A stretch of DNA of 64,000 nt from Nitrospirillum viridazoti (GCF_007827975.1 NZ_VITT01000029.1); one strand, 5' to 3'; shown: positions 52,238 through 62,371, counted from the first letter of the stretch. Translations and numbers: made by a program. Notes: a model not told the origin generated them from the letters alone.

Positions 52238-53358
52238 GGCAGGTCCCCCTGGCCGAAGCGTTTGCGGGTCAGGGCCAGCAGCATGCCGACGCCGATGCCC
52301 AGCGCGATCAGGGAGGAGCCGCCATAGCTGATGAAGGGCAGGGTCATGCCCTTGGTCGGCATCATGTGCAGGCTGGAGGCCATGTTGATGCAGGCCTGCA
52401 GGCCGAACTGCATGGCCAGGCCCGCCGAGCCCAGCATGACGAACAGGCTCTGCTCGCCATAGGCCCGGGCGAAGCTGCGCATCACCACCACGCCGAACAG
52501 CAGCACGATGAACAGGCACCACAGCATGCCCAGCTCTTCCCCCGCCACGGCGAAGATGAAGTCGGCATGGGCGTCGGGGATAGTCATCTTGACGGTGCCC
52601 TGCCCGGGACCGGTGCCCCACAGGCCGCCGTGCTGGAAGGCGTCCAGCGCGCGCTGGACCTGGTAGTTGTCGCCGGCGGCGGGATCCAGGAAGCGGTTCA
52701 CACGGCTCTGCACGTGCGGGAACAGGAAGTAGGCGCCCACCAGGCCGGACAGGCCACAGACCACCAGCACCGCCACCAGCAGGATGGGCAAGCCGGCGAT
52801 GAAGAACTGGCCGAACCACACGGCGCTGACCACGAAGGTCATGCCCAGGTCGGGCTGCATCAGCAGCAAGGCGACGATCATCAGATAGAAGACGATGCAG
52901 ACGCCGAAATAGACCACGTTGTTGGTGTGCCGGGCCTGGGCGAACAGCCAGGCGGCGACCACGGCGAAGGCAGGCTTGATGAATTCCGAGGGCTGGACCG
53001 ACAGGCCGGGCAGGTGGATCCAGCGCGTGGCGCCCTTGATCTGCACGCCCGACACCAGGGTCAGGGCCACACCCACCAGCGACAGCAGGAACATGATCAG
53101 GGCCATGCGCCGCACACCCTTGGGCGACAGCAGCGACACGCCCACCATGATGATCAAGGTGGGGATCAGCATCATCACGTGATGCTGGATGAAGTGGAAA
53201 TTATCCAGGCCGATGCGCTCCGCCACCGGCGGGCTGGCGGCCTGGATCAGCACCACGCCGATGGTGGCGATGAGGAAGACGGTGGCCAGGGTCCAGCGGT
53301 CGACGGTCCACCACCAGCGGCCGATGACGGATTGGTCGGTACGCGACAGCGTGATCAT
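52234..53358 (-). CDS. ftsW: SEDS-family septal peptidoglycan polymerase FtsW
   Basis: Encodes 374 aa. Multi-pass membrane glycosyltransferase acting with FtsI. About ten TMs; signatures GATRWIHLPGLSVQPSEFIK, ALLLMQPDLGMTFVV, FLDPAAGDNYQVQRALDAF and MPTKGMTLPFISYGGSSLIA. ATG at 53358 overlaps the murD TGA (ATGA). Followed by murG through a GTGA overlap. Confidence 0.97.
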   Translation of the reverse strand: MITLSRTDQSVIGRWWWTVDRWTLATVFLIATIGVVLIQAASPPVAERIGLDNFHFIQHHVMMLIPTLIIMVGVSLLSPKGVRRMALIMFLLSLVGVALTLVSGVQIKGATRWIHLPGLSVQPSEFIKPAFAVVAAWLFAQARHTNNVVYFGVCIVFYLMIVALLLMQPDLGMTFVVSAVWFGQFFIAGLPILLVAVLVVCGLSGLVGAYFLFPHVQSRVNRFLDPAAGDNYQVQRALDAFQHGGLWGTGPGQGTVKMTIPDAHADFIFAVAGEELGMLWCLFIVLLFGVVVMRSFARAYGEQSLFVMLGSAGLAMQFGLQACINMASSLHMMPTKGMTLPFISYGGSSLIALGIGVGMLLALTRKRFGQGDLP

Positions 53359-54809
53359 GACGCCCCGTCCTTTCCGGTTTCCAACTGGTCTGCCAACTGG
53401 CGCACGATGCGGACGAAGGCGTCGCCCCGCACCTCGAAATTGGGATACTGGTCGAAGCTGGCGCAGGCGGGGGACAGCAGCACCGTGCCGCCGGCCCCAG
53501 TCGCTTTCATGGCTTCCTTGGCCATGGCGTAGGCGGCCGGCACGGCCTGGTCCAGCGTGCCGTAGCGGCCATAGCTGACCTTGCCCTCCAGCCAGGGCGC
53601 GAACTCCTCGGTCGCCTCGCCAATCAGGAAGGCGTGGCGCACCCGGCCCATGAAGGGTTCCAGGCCGCTGAGCCCGCCCTCCTTGGCCTTGCCGCCCACG
53701 ATCCAGTACATGTCCTCGTAGCAGCCCAGGGCCTTGGATGCCGCGTCGGCGTTGGTGGCCTTGCTGTCGTTGACGAAGCGGATACCGTCGAGGGTGGCGA
53801 TGGTCTGCTGGCGGTGGGCCAAGCCGGGGAAGGCGCGCATCGCCTCGGCGATCACCTCGGGCGCCACGCCCACGGCGCGGGTGGCGGCGTAGGCGGCGCA
53901 GGCGTTCTGCCAATTGTGGCGGCCGGGCAATGCCGGGCACTGGCGCAGATCGACCACGGCCCGGGCCTGGCCGTCGGTATCGTCCACCAGCACACCGTCC
54001 ACCGCGTGCACGCCGCCGGGAACCACGCGTTCCGATGAAATGCGCACGATTCTGCGCCCCCCCTCTGCCTCCAGGCTGTCGGCCATGGCGGCGGTGTTGG
54101 GCTCATCCACGCCCAGGATGGCGACGGGCGGGGCCTTGGACCGGTCGCGGGCGCCCGCCTGGAAGATCAGGCGCTTGGCGGCGATGTAGCCATCCATGCC
54201 GCCGTGACGGTCCAGATGGTCGGGCGTGATGTTCAGCAGCACGGCGGCGTCGAAGCCCAGGGAGGGCGTCAGTTCCAGCTGATAGCTGGACATCTCCAGC
54301 ACATAGACGTCGCCCCTGGGGTTGTTGGGGGCACCGAGTGCCGGGAAGGTCAGGACGGGGATGCCCAGGTTGCCGCCGACGGCCAGGGTGCGGCCGGCAT
54401 GGGCCAGGATGTGGCCGGTCAGGGCGGTGGTGGTGGATTTGCCGTTGGTGCCGGTGATGCCGACGTAGGCCGCGTCCGGCTGGGCCAGGCGCAGCAGTTC
54501 CACGTCGCCGATGATGGGCACGCCGGCATCCTTGGCGCGGGCCGCCACCGGGTGCGGTGCCGGGAAGGTGTGGGGGATGCCGGGCGACAGCACCAGGGCG
54601 GCGACACCCGAAAGGTCCGCTTCATGCAGGTTGGTCAGGGCGATGCCGGCGGCCTCCGCCGCCTTTTGGCCCCCAGCGCCATCGTCCCAGGCCAGCACCT
54701 CGGCCCCGCTGGCGGCCAGCACGCGCGCCGCCGCCAGGCCGGAACGCGCCAAGCCCATCACCGCCACGCGGCGGCCTTTGAATTGGGGGAGGAGGATGGG
54801 CTGGGACAT
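53355..54809 (-). CDS. murD: UDP-N-acetylmuramoylalanine--D-glutamate ligase
   Basis: Encodes 484 aa. Adds D-Glu. N-terminal VAVMGLARSGLAAARVLAAS, P-loop GTNGKSTTTAL, then FVNDSKATNADAASKALG and the C-terminal LLSPACASFDQYPNFEVRGD. It starts 9 bp after mraY's stop and overlaps ftsW by 4 bp. Confidence 0.97.
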   Translation of the reverse strand: MSQPILLPQFKGRRVAVMGLARSGLAAARVLAASGAEVLAWDDGAGGQKAAEAAGIALTNLHEADLSGVAALVLSPGIPHTFPAPHPVAARAKDAGVPIIGDVELLRLAQPDAAYVGITGTNGKSTTTALTGHILAHAGRTLAVGGNLGIPVLTFPALGAPNNPRGDVYVLEMSSYQLELTPSLGFDAAVLLNITPDHLDRHGGMDGYIAAKRLIFQAGARDRSKAPPVAILGVDEPNTAAMADSLEAEGGRRIVRISSERVVPGGVHAVDGVLVDDTDGQARAVVDLRQCPALPGRHNWQNACAAYAATRAVGVAPEVIAEAMRAFPGLAHRQQTIATLDGIRFVNDSKATNADAASKALGCYEDMYWIVGGKAKEGGLSGLEPFMGRVRHAFLIGEATEEFAPWLEGKVSYGRYGTLDQAVPAAYAMAKEAMKATGAGGTVLLSPACASFDQYPNFEVRGDAFVRIVRQLADQLETGKDGAS

Positions 54810-54818
54810 GGGCGGGGC

Positions 54819-55904
54819 TTAACGCAGCTTCAGGGTGGACAGGCCGGCCAGGGCCAGGATGACGGCGATGATCCAGAAGCGGATGACGACGGTGGGCTCG
54901 GACCAGCCCTTTTTCTCAAAGTGATGGTGCAGCGGCGCCATGCGGAACACCCGCTTGCCCGTCATTTTGAAGCTGGCGACCTGCACGATGACCGACACGG
55001 TTTCCAGCACGAACAGGCCGCCGATGATGGCCAGCACCAGCTCATGCTTGGTGATGACGGCGACGGTGCCCAAGGCACCACCCATGGCCAGCGAGCCGGT
55101 GTCGCCCATGAACACCATGGCCGGCGGCGCGTTGAACCACAGGAAGCCCAGGCCGGCGCCCACCAGGGCGCCGCAGAACACCGCCAGTTCACCCGTGCCG
55201 GGCACGTGATGGATCTGCAGGTAGTTGGCGAAGACGGCGTTGCCCGACAGGTAGGCGATCAGGCCGAAGCTGGCGGCGGCGATCATGATGGGCACGATGG
55301 CCAGGCCGTCCAGGCCATCCGTCAGGTTCACCGAATGGCTGGATCCGACGATGACGAATACCGCCCAGGGACCGAACAGGAAGCCCAGGGGGATCAGCAC
55401 GTCCTTGAGGAAGGGCACGGCCAGGCTGGTGTCCAGCGGGCTCTGCGCCACATGCAGGTACCAGGCGGTGGCGACACCGGAGACCGCGATCATGGCGACC
55501 ATCTTGCCCCGGCCGGACAGGCCCTTGGTGTTGCGCTTGGTCAGCTTCAGGAAGTCGTCGCCGAAGCCGACCAGGCCGAAGCCCACCGTCACCAGCAGCA
55601 CGATCCAGGTGTAGGCGTTGGTCACATCCACCCACAGAACGGTGGAGATCAGGACCGAGATCATGATCATCAGGCCGCCCATGGTGGGCGTGCCCTTCTT
55701 CTTCAGGTGCGTCTCCGGCCCGTCGGTGCGGATGGGCTGCCCCGAGCCCTGCATGGACTTCAGCCAGCGGATGACGCCCGGGCCGATGACGAAGCTGATG
55801 ATCAGTGCCGTCAGCATGGCCCCGCCCGTCCGGAACGTGATGTACCGGAACAGGTTGAAAAGCTGGAAGTCGTCGGCCAGCGGGAACAGCAGATTGAACA
55901 ACAT
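54819..55904 (-). CDS. mraY: Phospho-N-acetylmuramoyl-pentapeptide transferase
   Basis: Encodes 361 aa. Makes lipid I on undecaprenyl phosphate. About ten TMs; motifs KKKGTPTMGGLMI, GFGDDFLKLTKRNTKGLSGR, SVNLTDGLDGLAIVP, FNAPPAMVFMGDTGSLAMGG and MAPLHHHFEKKGW. Gaps to murF (10 bp) and murD (9 bp) are short. Confidence 0.98.
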   Translation of the reverse strand: MLFNLLFPLADDFQLFNLFRYITFRTGGAMLTALIISFVIGPGVIRWLKSMQGSGQPIRTDGPETHLKKKGTPTMGGLMIMISVLISTVLWVDVTNAYTWIVLLVTVGFGLVGFGDDFLKLTKRNTKGLSGRGKMVAMIAVSGVATAWYLHVAQSPLDTSLAVPFLKDVLIPLGFLFGPWAVFVIVGSSHSVNLTDGLDGLAIVPIMIAAASFGLIAYLSGNAVFANYLQIHHVPGTGELAVFCGALVGAGLGFLWFNAPPAMVFMGDTGSLAMGGALGTVAVITKHELVLAIIGGLFVLETVSVIVQVASFKMTGKRVFRMAPLHHHFEKKGWSEPTVVIRFWIIAVILALAGLSTLKLR

Positions 55905-55914
55905 GGGGCGGGTC

Positions 55915-57372
55915 TTAGCTCCCGGAGACGGCGGATGAGGAAGAGGAGGGCGGCGGATTGTCGAGAGCCTTCAGGGCATCGACCACCAGCGCCATGCGGC
56001 TGCCGGCGGAACCCTTGACCATGACGATGTCGTTGGCGCGCACCGCCGCGCCCACCAGCGGCGCCAGCTCGGCGCTGGTGTCGGCGTGGGCGCCTCGGCG
56101 CTCGGGCGGCAGGCGGTCGAACAGGTGGCGCATGTTGGGGCCGCAGGTGAAGACCAGATGGACGTCCGCGGCCACAAGCGCGTCGGCCAGGCCCGCATGC
56201 AGCTTGGGGGAGTCCGGGCCCAGTTCCAGCATGTCGCCCAGCACCGCCACGCGACGGCCGCCGGGGTCCGGCTGTGTATGGCCCAGCACGTCGGCGGAGG
56301 CCGCCACCGACACGGGACTGGCGTTGTAGCTTTCGTCGACCAGGGTCAGGCTGCCGCCCCCCGGCAGGGGAATGGCTTGGCGCACGCCCCGGCCCTTGAC
56401 GGGCGCCAGCGTGGCCAGGGCCTGGGCGGCGGTGGCCAGGTCGCCGCCGGCCGCCGACACGGCCAACAGCACCGCCAGGCTGTTCAGCGCCTGATGGCGG
56501 CCGGGCACCGCCAGGGTGTAGCGGATGACCTGGCCCTGGATCTCGGCCGTCACGTCGCTGCCGGTCGGGCCCAGATCCAGGTCGATCAGGCGGGCGTCCG
56601 CCCCGGCGGTGGCGCCGAAGCTCAGCACGTGACCGACTCCCTGGGTGCGGGCGGCGGCCAGCAGGCGGGCATATTGCGGGTTGTCACGGTTCAGGATGGC
56701 CGTGCCCTGGCGGGACATGCCCTCGAAAATCTCAGCCTTGGCGTCGGCGATGCTCTCGACGGAGGCGAAGAACTCCAGGTGCACCGCCTCCACCGTGGTG
56801 ATGATGGCGATGTCCGGCCGCGCCATGCGCGACAGGGGGCCGATCTCACCCGCATGGTTCATGCCCAGCTCGAACACGCCGAAGCGCACGTCGGCCGGCA
56901 GGCTGGCCAGCGACAGGGGCAGGCCCAGGTGGTTGTTCAGGTTGCCTTCGGTGGCGAAGGTGGGGCCCAGGGCGCCCAGCGCCGTGCGCAGGAATTCCTT
57001 GGTGCTGGTCTTGCCGACGGAACCGGTGACGGCGATGACCTTGGCGGTGGTGTTCAGCCGGGCCACCCGGGCCAAATCCTCCAGCGCCGCCAGTGTGTCG
57101 TCGACCACCAGCAGGGGCGCGCCGGCGGCGATGCCGTCCGGCACCTGGCTTACCAGGCAGGCGGCGGCCCCGCGCTGCAAGGCTACCTCGACGAAGGCGT
57201 GACCGTCGAAGTTGGGGCCCTTCAGCGCCACGAACAGGTCGCCGGGGTTCAGGGTGCGGGTGTTGATGGAAACGCCGGTGGCGGTCCAGTCGGCCCCCTG
57301 AGCGCGCCCGTTCGCGGCGGCGGCGGCATCGGCCGCCGTCCACAGCACTTTCTTGCTCGGGGTCGCGGTCAT
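55915..57372 (-). CDS. murF: UDP-MurNAc-tripeptide--D-Ala-D-Ala ligase
   Basis: Encodes 485 aa. Adds the D-Ala-D-Ala dipeptide made by DdlB. Visible: GDLFVALKGPNFDGHAFVEV, P-loop GSVGKTSTKEFLRTAL, NLNNHLGLPLSLASLP and LVDESYNASPVSVAASADVL. ATG at 57372 overlaps the murE TGA (ATGA). C-terminal tail is Ser-rich. Confidence 0.97.
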   Translation of the reverse strand: MTATPSKKVLWTAADAAAAANGRAQGADWTATGVSINTRTLNPGDLFVALKGPNFDGHAFVEVALQRGAAACLVSQVPDGIAAGAPLLVVDDTLAALEDLARVARLNTTAKVIAVTGSVGKTSTKEFLRTALGALGPTFATEGNLNNHLGLPLSLASLPADVRFGVFELGMNHAGEIGPLSRMARPDIAIITTVEAVHLEFFASVESIADAKAEIFEGMSRQGTAILNRDNPQYARLLAAARTQGVGHVLSFGATAGADARLIDLDLGPTGSDVTAEIQGQVIRYTLAVPGRHQALNSLAVLLAVSAAGGDLATAAQALATLAPVKGRGVRQAIPLPGGGSLTLVDESYNASPVSVAASADVLGHTQPDPGGRRVAVLGDMLELGPDSPKLHAGLADALVAADVHLVFTCGPNMRHLFDRLPPERRGAHADTSAELAPLVGAAVRANDIVMVKGSAGSRMALVVDALKALDNPPPSSSSSAVSGS

Positions 57373-58850
57373 GCCGTCCCTCCCGGAAGGCCCAGGACGC
57401 CCCGGGCGACGGCGGCGTCGTCGAAGGGGCGCACCTCCTTGCCCACGATCTGGCCCTGCTCATGGCCTTTGCCGGCGATGACCAGCACGTCGCCGGCCTT
57501 CAGCTCGCCGATGGCCAGCGCGATGGCGGCGGCGCGGTCGTCCACCTCGGTGGCGCCGGGGCAGCCGGCCAGCACCTCGGCCCGGATGGCGCCGGGGATC
57601 TCGGTGCGCGGGTTGTCGTCGGTGATGATGACGCGGTCGGCCAGGCGGGCGGCGATGGCGCCCATCATGGGGCGCTTGCCCCGGTCGCGGTCGCCGCCGC
57701 AGCCGAAGACGACGGACAGGCGACCCTGGGCATGGGGGCGCACGCTATTCAACACCGTCTCCAGCCCGTCGGGCGTGTGGGCGTAGTCGACATAGACGGC
57801 GGCGCCATTGTCCAGCGTCGCCACCAGTTCCAGCCGGCCGCGCACGCCGTCCAGCTGCGACAGCAGACCGGCGGCCGCCTGCGGCTCGGCGCCGCTGCCG
57901 ATGACCATGCCCAGCGCGCACAGGGCGTTCCACACCTGGAAGCGGCCCACCAGCGGCAGGACGATGTCGTGGCGGGTGCCCATGACCTCCAGGGTCAGGG
58001 CCTGACCCTGGGGCAGGGGCCGCAGGGCCTTGACCGCCAGCTCACGGCCCTGCTCGCCGAAGCCGATCAAGGTCTGCTTGCGCGCGCGCGCCAGGTCGGC
58101 GAGGGCCTGGAACTCGGGGATGTCGGCGTTGATCACGGCGGTAGCGCCACGCGGCATCACCCGGTCGAACAGCATGGCCTTGGCCTTGAAGTAGGCCTCC
58201 ATGGTGCCGTGGTAATCCAAATGGTCGCGGGTCAGGTTGGTGAAGCCGCCCACCGTGACCAGCACGCCGTCCAGGCGGAACTGGTCCAGGCCGTGGCTGC
58301 TGGCCTCCATGGCCAGGTGGGTGATGCCGCTCTCGGCCAGGCGCGACAGCGTGCTGTGCAGGGCCACCGGGTCGGGCGTGGTCAGGCTGTCCTCACGCGG
58401 GAAGCCGGGGGCGATCAGGCCCAGGGTGCCCATGGCGCCGGCCTGGTGCCCCTGCAGCGACCACAGCTGGCGGGTGAACTGCGCGGTGGAGGTCTTGCCG
58501 TTGGTGCCGGTGACGGCGGCGATGGTGGCGGGCTGGCGCTTGTAGAAGGCGGCCGCCAGCAGGGCGAAACGCCGCCGGGGATTGGCATCCTCGATCAGGC
58601 TGACGGGATGAGGCAGGTTTTCAGGCAGCTTGGTGCCCTTGGGCGCCAGCACGGCCACGGCGCCGGCGGCCACCGCCTGGGGAATGAAGTCCCGCCCGTC
58701 GCGGGCGCTGCCCGGCATGGCGGCAAAGAGCATGCCCGGCTTGACCGCGCGGCTGTCGGCGGTCAGGCCGGTGATCTCGGGGTCCCGTTCCAGGGCCAGC
58801 GCCGATACGGCGATTTCGGTGCGCGATGCCATCAGATCGGTCAGACGCAA
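57369..58850 (-). CDS. murE: UDP-MurNAc-L-Ala-D-Glu--meso-diaminopimelate ligase
   Basis: Encodes 493 aa from a TTG at 58850 with GAGAGGGAC before it; the next ATG (58832) would trim six residues. P-loop TGTNGKTSTAQFTRQL, YVDYAHTPDGLETVL, and the DNPR motif in ITDDNPRTEIP, which specifies meso-diaminopimelate, so the wall is of the Gram-negative DAP type. Overlaps murF by 4 bp. 106 bp after ftsI. Confidence 0.96.
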   Translation of the reverse strand: MRLTDLMASRTEIAVSALALERDPEITGLTADSRAVKPGMLFAAMPGSARDGRDFIPQAVAAGAVAVLAPKGTKLPENLPHPVSLIEDANPRRRFALLAAAFYKRQPATIAAVTGTNGKTSTAQFTRQLWSLQGHQAGAMGTLGLIAPGFPREDSLTTPDPVALHSTLSRLAESGITHLAMEASSHGLDQFRLDGVLVTVGGFTNLTRDHLDYHGTMEAYFKAKAMLFDRVMPRGATAVINADIPEFQALADLARARKQTLIGFGEQGRELAVKALRPLPQGQALTLEVMGTRHDIVLPLVGRFQVWNALCALGMVIGSGAEPQAAAGLLSQLDGVRGRLELVATLDNGAAVYVDYAHTPDGLETVLNSVRPHAQGRLSVVFGCGGDRDRGKRPMMGAIAARLADRVIITDDNPRTEIPGAIRAEVLAGCPGATEVDDRAAAIALAIGELKAGDVLVIAGKGHEQGQIVGKEVRPFDDAAVARGVLGLPGGTA

Positions 58851-58956
58851 GGGTCCCTCTCACACGTGATGCCGGGGCGGGTTGATAGCGCGCTGCCCGG
58901 CATCGGTCGACCCCCACCTTACGGTGCCCTGTCGTGTGGGTTTCAGGGGGGGCTGG

Positions 58957-60708
58957 TTAGTTGATGGTCATGGCCTGCAAAATCTCGGGATCGTTGCGGA
59001 CCACCGGCTTCACCCCCAGCAGGGGTGCGGCCTGCCAGACGATGCGCTGCACCGCGGGGGCGGCGACCCAGCCGGCGGTGGCGAAGCCGAAGCTCTTCTT
59101 GTTGCCGTGCGGCTCATCCACCATGACGAACACCACATAGCGCGGATCGTTCATGGGGAAGGCGCCGGCGAAGGAGGTGCGCAGCGACTTGTGGGCGTAG
59201 CCCTTGCCGCTGACCTTCTCGGCGGTGCCGGTCTTGCCGCCCACCAGATAGTCCAGCGTGTCCGCCGCCTTCAACTCACCGGTGCCGAAGGCGGTCTTGC
59301 CCGTGCCCTCGGTCACCACCAGGCGCATGAGCTTGCGCAGGATGGCGGAGGTCTGGGGCGAGATCACCCGGGTCTCGGGAATCTCGGCGTTGGGGTCGCG
59401 CTTCAGCAGGGTGGCCGGGCGCATGATGCCGCCGTCGACCACGGCGGCCACGGCCGAGGACATCTGGATGGGGCTGACGGAGATGCCATGGCCGAAGGCG
59501 ACGGTCAGCAGGGTGGTGGGGCGCCAGGGGTTGGGGACCAGCGGGCCGCCCACCTCGGGGATCTCCAGCGACGGGGCCTTCAGCATGCCGAAGCGGCCCA
59601 TATACTCCCGCTGCACGTCGATGCCGAACTTCTCCGCCATCTTGGCAGAGCCGATGTTGGACGACTTGCGGAAGATGTCGACCACATCCATCCAGTAGTT
59701 GACCGGCTCGTCGTCGTGGATGGTGAAGCGGCCGATCTTCAGCGGGTGGCTGGTGTCGAAGGTCTCGTGCAGCTTCACCGTGCCGGTTTCCAGGGCGATG
59801 GCGGTGTTCAGGATCTTGAACACCGAGCCCATCTCATAGACGCCCAGGGTGGCGCGGTTGAACTTCGACTCGTCATGCATCTCCCCCGGGTTCTGGGGGT
59901 CGAAGTCGGGCAGGCTGACCATCGACAGGATTTCGCCCGTCTTGATGTCCATGATCAGGCCGGCGCCGCCGATGGCGTTGAAGTCCTGCATGGCCTGGGT
60001 GATTTCCTTGCGCACGATGTGCTGCAGGCGCACGTCGACGGACAGACGCAGGGGTTCCGACTGCTCACGCAGGCGCTTGTCGAACGACTGCTCGATGCCC
60101 ATCAGGCCGTTGTTGTCGATGCCGGTCAGACCGATCAGGTGGGCGGTCAGACTGCCCTGCGGATAGATGCGGTGCTCTTCCTGCTGGAAGAACACGCCGG
60201 GGATGCCCAGCTTGTTGACCTCGAATTCCTGGCGGGGGGTCAGGTTGCGCTTGATCCAGACGAAGCGCTTGTCACCCTTCAGGTCCTTCAGCACCTGGCG
60301 GTAGTCGAGATCCGGCAGGGTGGCCACCAGCTTGCGGGCGGCCTCCTCCGCATCAATCACCAGCTTGGGATCGGCGTAGGCGGACGCGGTGGCCAGCGAG
60401 GTCGCCAGCAGCACGCCGTTGCGGTCGGTGATCTCCGCCCGGGTGACGGGCAGGGGACGGGCGGTGGTGTTCTCCGCCACCGGCGGCTCCGCCTCGCGGC
60501 TGAACACCATGGTGTCGGCCAGGCGCACGCCGATGGCGCCCAGCACCAACGCGAACAGGGCGGCCGTCACCAGAAGGCGCGACCGGCCCTGCTCCAAGGC
60601 GTGGCTGGTGGGGTTGTTCAGGCGGACCCTGCCTTCCGACCTGGGGGCCTGGATGCGCTCCATGCCCGCGATGTCGAAACCGGTCAGGGAAAAGGGCGCG
60701 TCACTCAT
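58957..60708 (-). CDS. ftsI: Septal peptidoglycan transpeptidase FtsI (PBP3)
   Basis: Encodes 583 aa. Class B penicillin-binding protein. Short cytoplasmic part, TM near 43-62 (LLVTAALFALVLGAIGVRL), dimerisation domain, and transpeptidase domain with SxxK in EMGSVFKILNTAIALE, SSN in RKSSNIGSAKM, and KTG in VGGKTGTAEKVSG. ATG overlaps the ftsL stop (ATGA). Acts with FtsW. Confidence 0.97.
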   Translation of the reverse strand: MSDAPFSLTGFDIAGMERIQAPRSEGRVRLNNPTSHALEQGRSRLLVTAALFALVLGAIGVRLADTMVFSREAEPPVAENTTARPLPVTRAEITDRNGVLLATSLATASAYADPKLVIDAEEAARKLVATLPDLDYRQVLKDLKGDKRFVWIKRNLTPRQEFEVNKLGIPGVFFQQEEHRIYPQGSLTAHLIGLTGIDNNGLMGIEQSFDKRLREQSEPLRLSVDVRLQHIVRKEITQAMQDFNAIGGAGLIMDIKTGEILSMVSLPDFDPQNPGEMHDESKFNRATLGVYEMGSVFKILNTAIALETGTVKLHETFDTSHPLKIGRFTIHDDEPVNYWMDVVDIFRKSSNIGSAKMAEKFGIDVQREYMGRFGMLKAPSLEIPEVGGPLVPNPWRPTTLLTVAFGHGISVSPIQMSSAVAAVVDGGIMRPATLLKRDPNAEIPETRVISPQTSAILRKLMRLVVTEGTGKTAFGTGELKAADTLDYLVGGKTGTAEKVSGKGYAHKSLRTSFAGAFPMNDPRYVVFVMVDEPHGNKKSFGFATAGWVAAPAVQRIVWQAAPLLGVKPVVRNDPEILQAMTIN

Positions 60709-61391
60709 CGGGCGGCCCCCAGCTTGGCGCTCAAGGTCTGCTCCGCCATCAGGATGGGCTTGGCCTTGGGCTTGGCGGCGCTGCCGGAAGCGGAGGCGAG
60801 GGTGACCTTGCCGCCGGCCTTGTCTGCGGCGTCCAGGCTGGCCATCAGGGCGCCGATGCTGTCCACCCGCTCAGGCTGCCTTGCCGCCTTCACGGTGGGG
60901 GCAGCAGGCTTGCCGGCGGCGGCCTTCACCGGGGCGACCTGCACGTCCGGCGCCTTCAGCGCCACGACCTGGGCCTTGGGCGTGGGCGCCGGGGCGGCCT
61001 GGGCGACGGCGACCTGCACGGCGGGGGCGGCCGGCGCCGCGCTGGCGACGTAGGTGGACTCCGGCGCCGGGGTCGCCTGATCCGCTGGCGCGCCGGGAAC
61101 CGGGGCGGGCGCCTCCGGCTTCACCGGCACGGCGGCCAGGGCGACCATCTGCTCCGCCTTGGTGGGGCGCAGGGTGGAATGCTCGGTCGCCAGGCGCTCC
61201 AGCCGGGTGGGGTCGTTCAGGTAGGCCCATTCGGCGCGCAGCACCTGGATGGACTGCTGCTCCTGCGCGATCTGCCGGTTGAGGGAAGCCAGGTGCTCCT
61301 GCTCCTCCTGCACCCGGTAGCTGGTGTGATAGAGAATGCCGCTGGCGACGGTGGCGAGGCACAGCCAGACGAGCGTGGACTTGCCTATCAT
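60705..61391 (-). CDS. ftsL: Cell division protein FtsL
   Basis: Encodes 228 aa; core FtsL proteins are about 100 aa. One TM (TLVWLCLATVASGILYHTSY), then a coiled coil (EEQEHLASLNRQIAQEQQSI) and the WAYLNDPTRLERLATEHSTL motif. From about 90 onward a Pro/Ala/Val-rich, probably disordered periplasmic tail. ATG at 61391 overlaps the rsmH TGA (ATGA). Confidence 0.93.
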   Translation of the reverse strand: MIGKSTLVWLCLATVASGILYHTSYRVQEEQEHLASLNRQIAQEQQSIQVLRAEWAYLNDPTRLERLATEHSTLRPTKAEQMVALAAVPVKPEAPAPVPGAPADQATPAPESTYVASAAPAAPAVQVAVAQAAPAPTPKAQVVALKAPDVQVAPVKAAAGKPAAPTVKAARQPERVDSIGALMASLDAADKAGGKVTLASASGSAAKPKAKPILMAEQTLSAKLGAAR

Positions 61392-62371
61392 GCTGCTTCT
61401 CCCATGGGCCAAGCGGGGGCGTTGGTGCGTTCGGCGGCGCGCAACCGAGCGGATCGGGCGCGCGGATTGTGGCGAAGTTCAGGTTCGCTCGGGGTAACCC
61501 CGCTGCGCCCCAGAAGACGGAAGGTGGGGGCGGGGCCGCTGTGGGCGGCCGGCATGTGGCGCGACGGCGCGCCCTCCGACCCGCTGCGCTGGCGCAGGAA
61601 GTCCTTCACCCGCCGGTCTTCCAGGGAATGGAAGGAAACGACCGCCAGGTGACCGCCGGGCGCCAGCACCCGTTCGGCCCCGGCCAGGCCACGGTCCAGC
61701 TCGCCCAGCTCGTCATTCACGTGCAGGCGCAGGGCCTGGAAGCTGCGGGTGGCCGGGTCGATGCCGTCCTTCTTGGAGCGGGGAACGACACTGCGGATGA
61801 TGTCCGCCAACTGCGCCGTGGTCTCGATTCGCGCGGTGGCGCGGGCGGCCACGATGGCGCGGGCCACACGGCGGGACAGGCGCTCCTCGCCCAGGCGCCA
61901 CAGGATGTTGGCGATGTCGGCTTCGGCGTAGTCGTTGACCACGTCGGCGGCGGTGGGCCCGCTCAGGCTCATGCGCATGTCCAGCGGGCCGTCGAAGCGG
62001 AAGGAGAAGCCGCGCGCCGGGTCGTCGATCTGGGGGGAGGAGACGCCGATGTCCAGCGCCACGCCGTCCACCGGGCCGATGCCGTGGGCGGCCAGCAGCT
62101 CGGCCATGTCGCCGAACCGGCCCTCGATGATACGCAGGCGGCCGGGGAAGCGGGCCAGCAGGGGCTCCGCCCGCTGGATGGCGGCCGGGTCGCGGTCGAT
62201 GCCGATGACCTGGCAGTCCGCCGCCTCCAGGATGGCGCGGGTGTAGCCGCCGGCGCCGAAGGTCCCATCGACATAAACGCCGCCGTCGCGCACGGCCAGG
62301 GCCGCCAGCACCTCGGCCAGCAGGACGGAGATGTGGATCTGGGGCTCAGCGGAGGTGGTCGTCTCGCTCAC
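61388..62371 (-). CDS. rsmH: 16S rRNA m4C1402 methyltransferase RsmH (MraW)
   Basis: Encodes 327 aa. SAM-dependent methylation of C1402 of 16S rRNA. HISVLLAEVLAAL, YVDGTFGAGGYTRAILEA (SAM loop), VDGVALDIGVSSPQIDDPAR, RSVVPRSKKDGIDPATRSFQ and LAVVSFHSLEDRRVKDFLR. ATG at 62371 overlaps mraZ's TGA. Ends with an extra basic tail of about 20 residues. Confidence 0.97.
   Translation of the reverse strand: MSETTTSAEPQIHISVLLAEVLAALAVRDGGVYVDGTFGAGGYTRAILEAADCQVIGIDRDPAAIQRAEPLLARFPGRLRIIEGRFGDMAELLAAHGIGPVDGVALDIGVSSPQIDDPARGFSFRFDGPLDMRMSLSGPTAADVVNDYAEADIANILWRLGEERLSRRVARAIVAARATARIETTAQLADIIRSVVPRSKKDGIDPATRSFQALRLHVNDELGELDRGLAGAERVLAPGGHLAVVSFHSLEDRRVKDFLRQRSGSEGAPSRHMPAAHSGPAPTFRLLGRSGVTPSEPELRHNPRARSARLRAAERTNAPAWPMGEAA

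Noticed and set aside
54204..56018. 604-codon plus-strand open frame opposite murD and mraY
   Set aside because: Antisense shadow of known essential genes; Gln/His/Asp-rich translation without any recognisable motif.
58841..58903. 20-codon ORF between ftsI and murE overlapping the murE TTG start
   Set aside because: A GGGGG stretch precedes its ATG, but a 10-base overlap and lack of motif make it weaker than the murG-murC case; could be a leader peptide.
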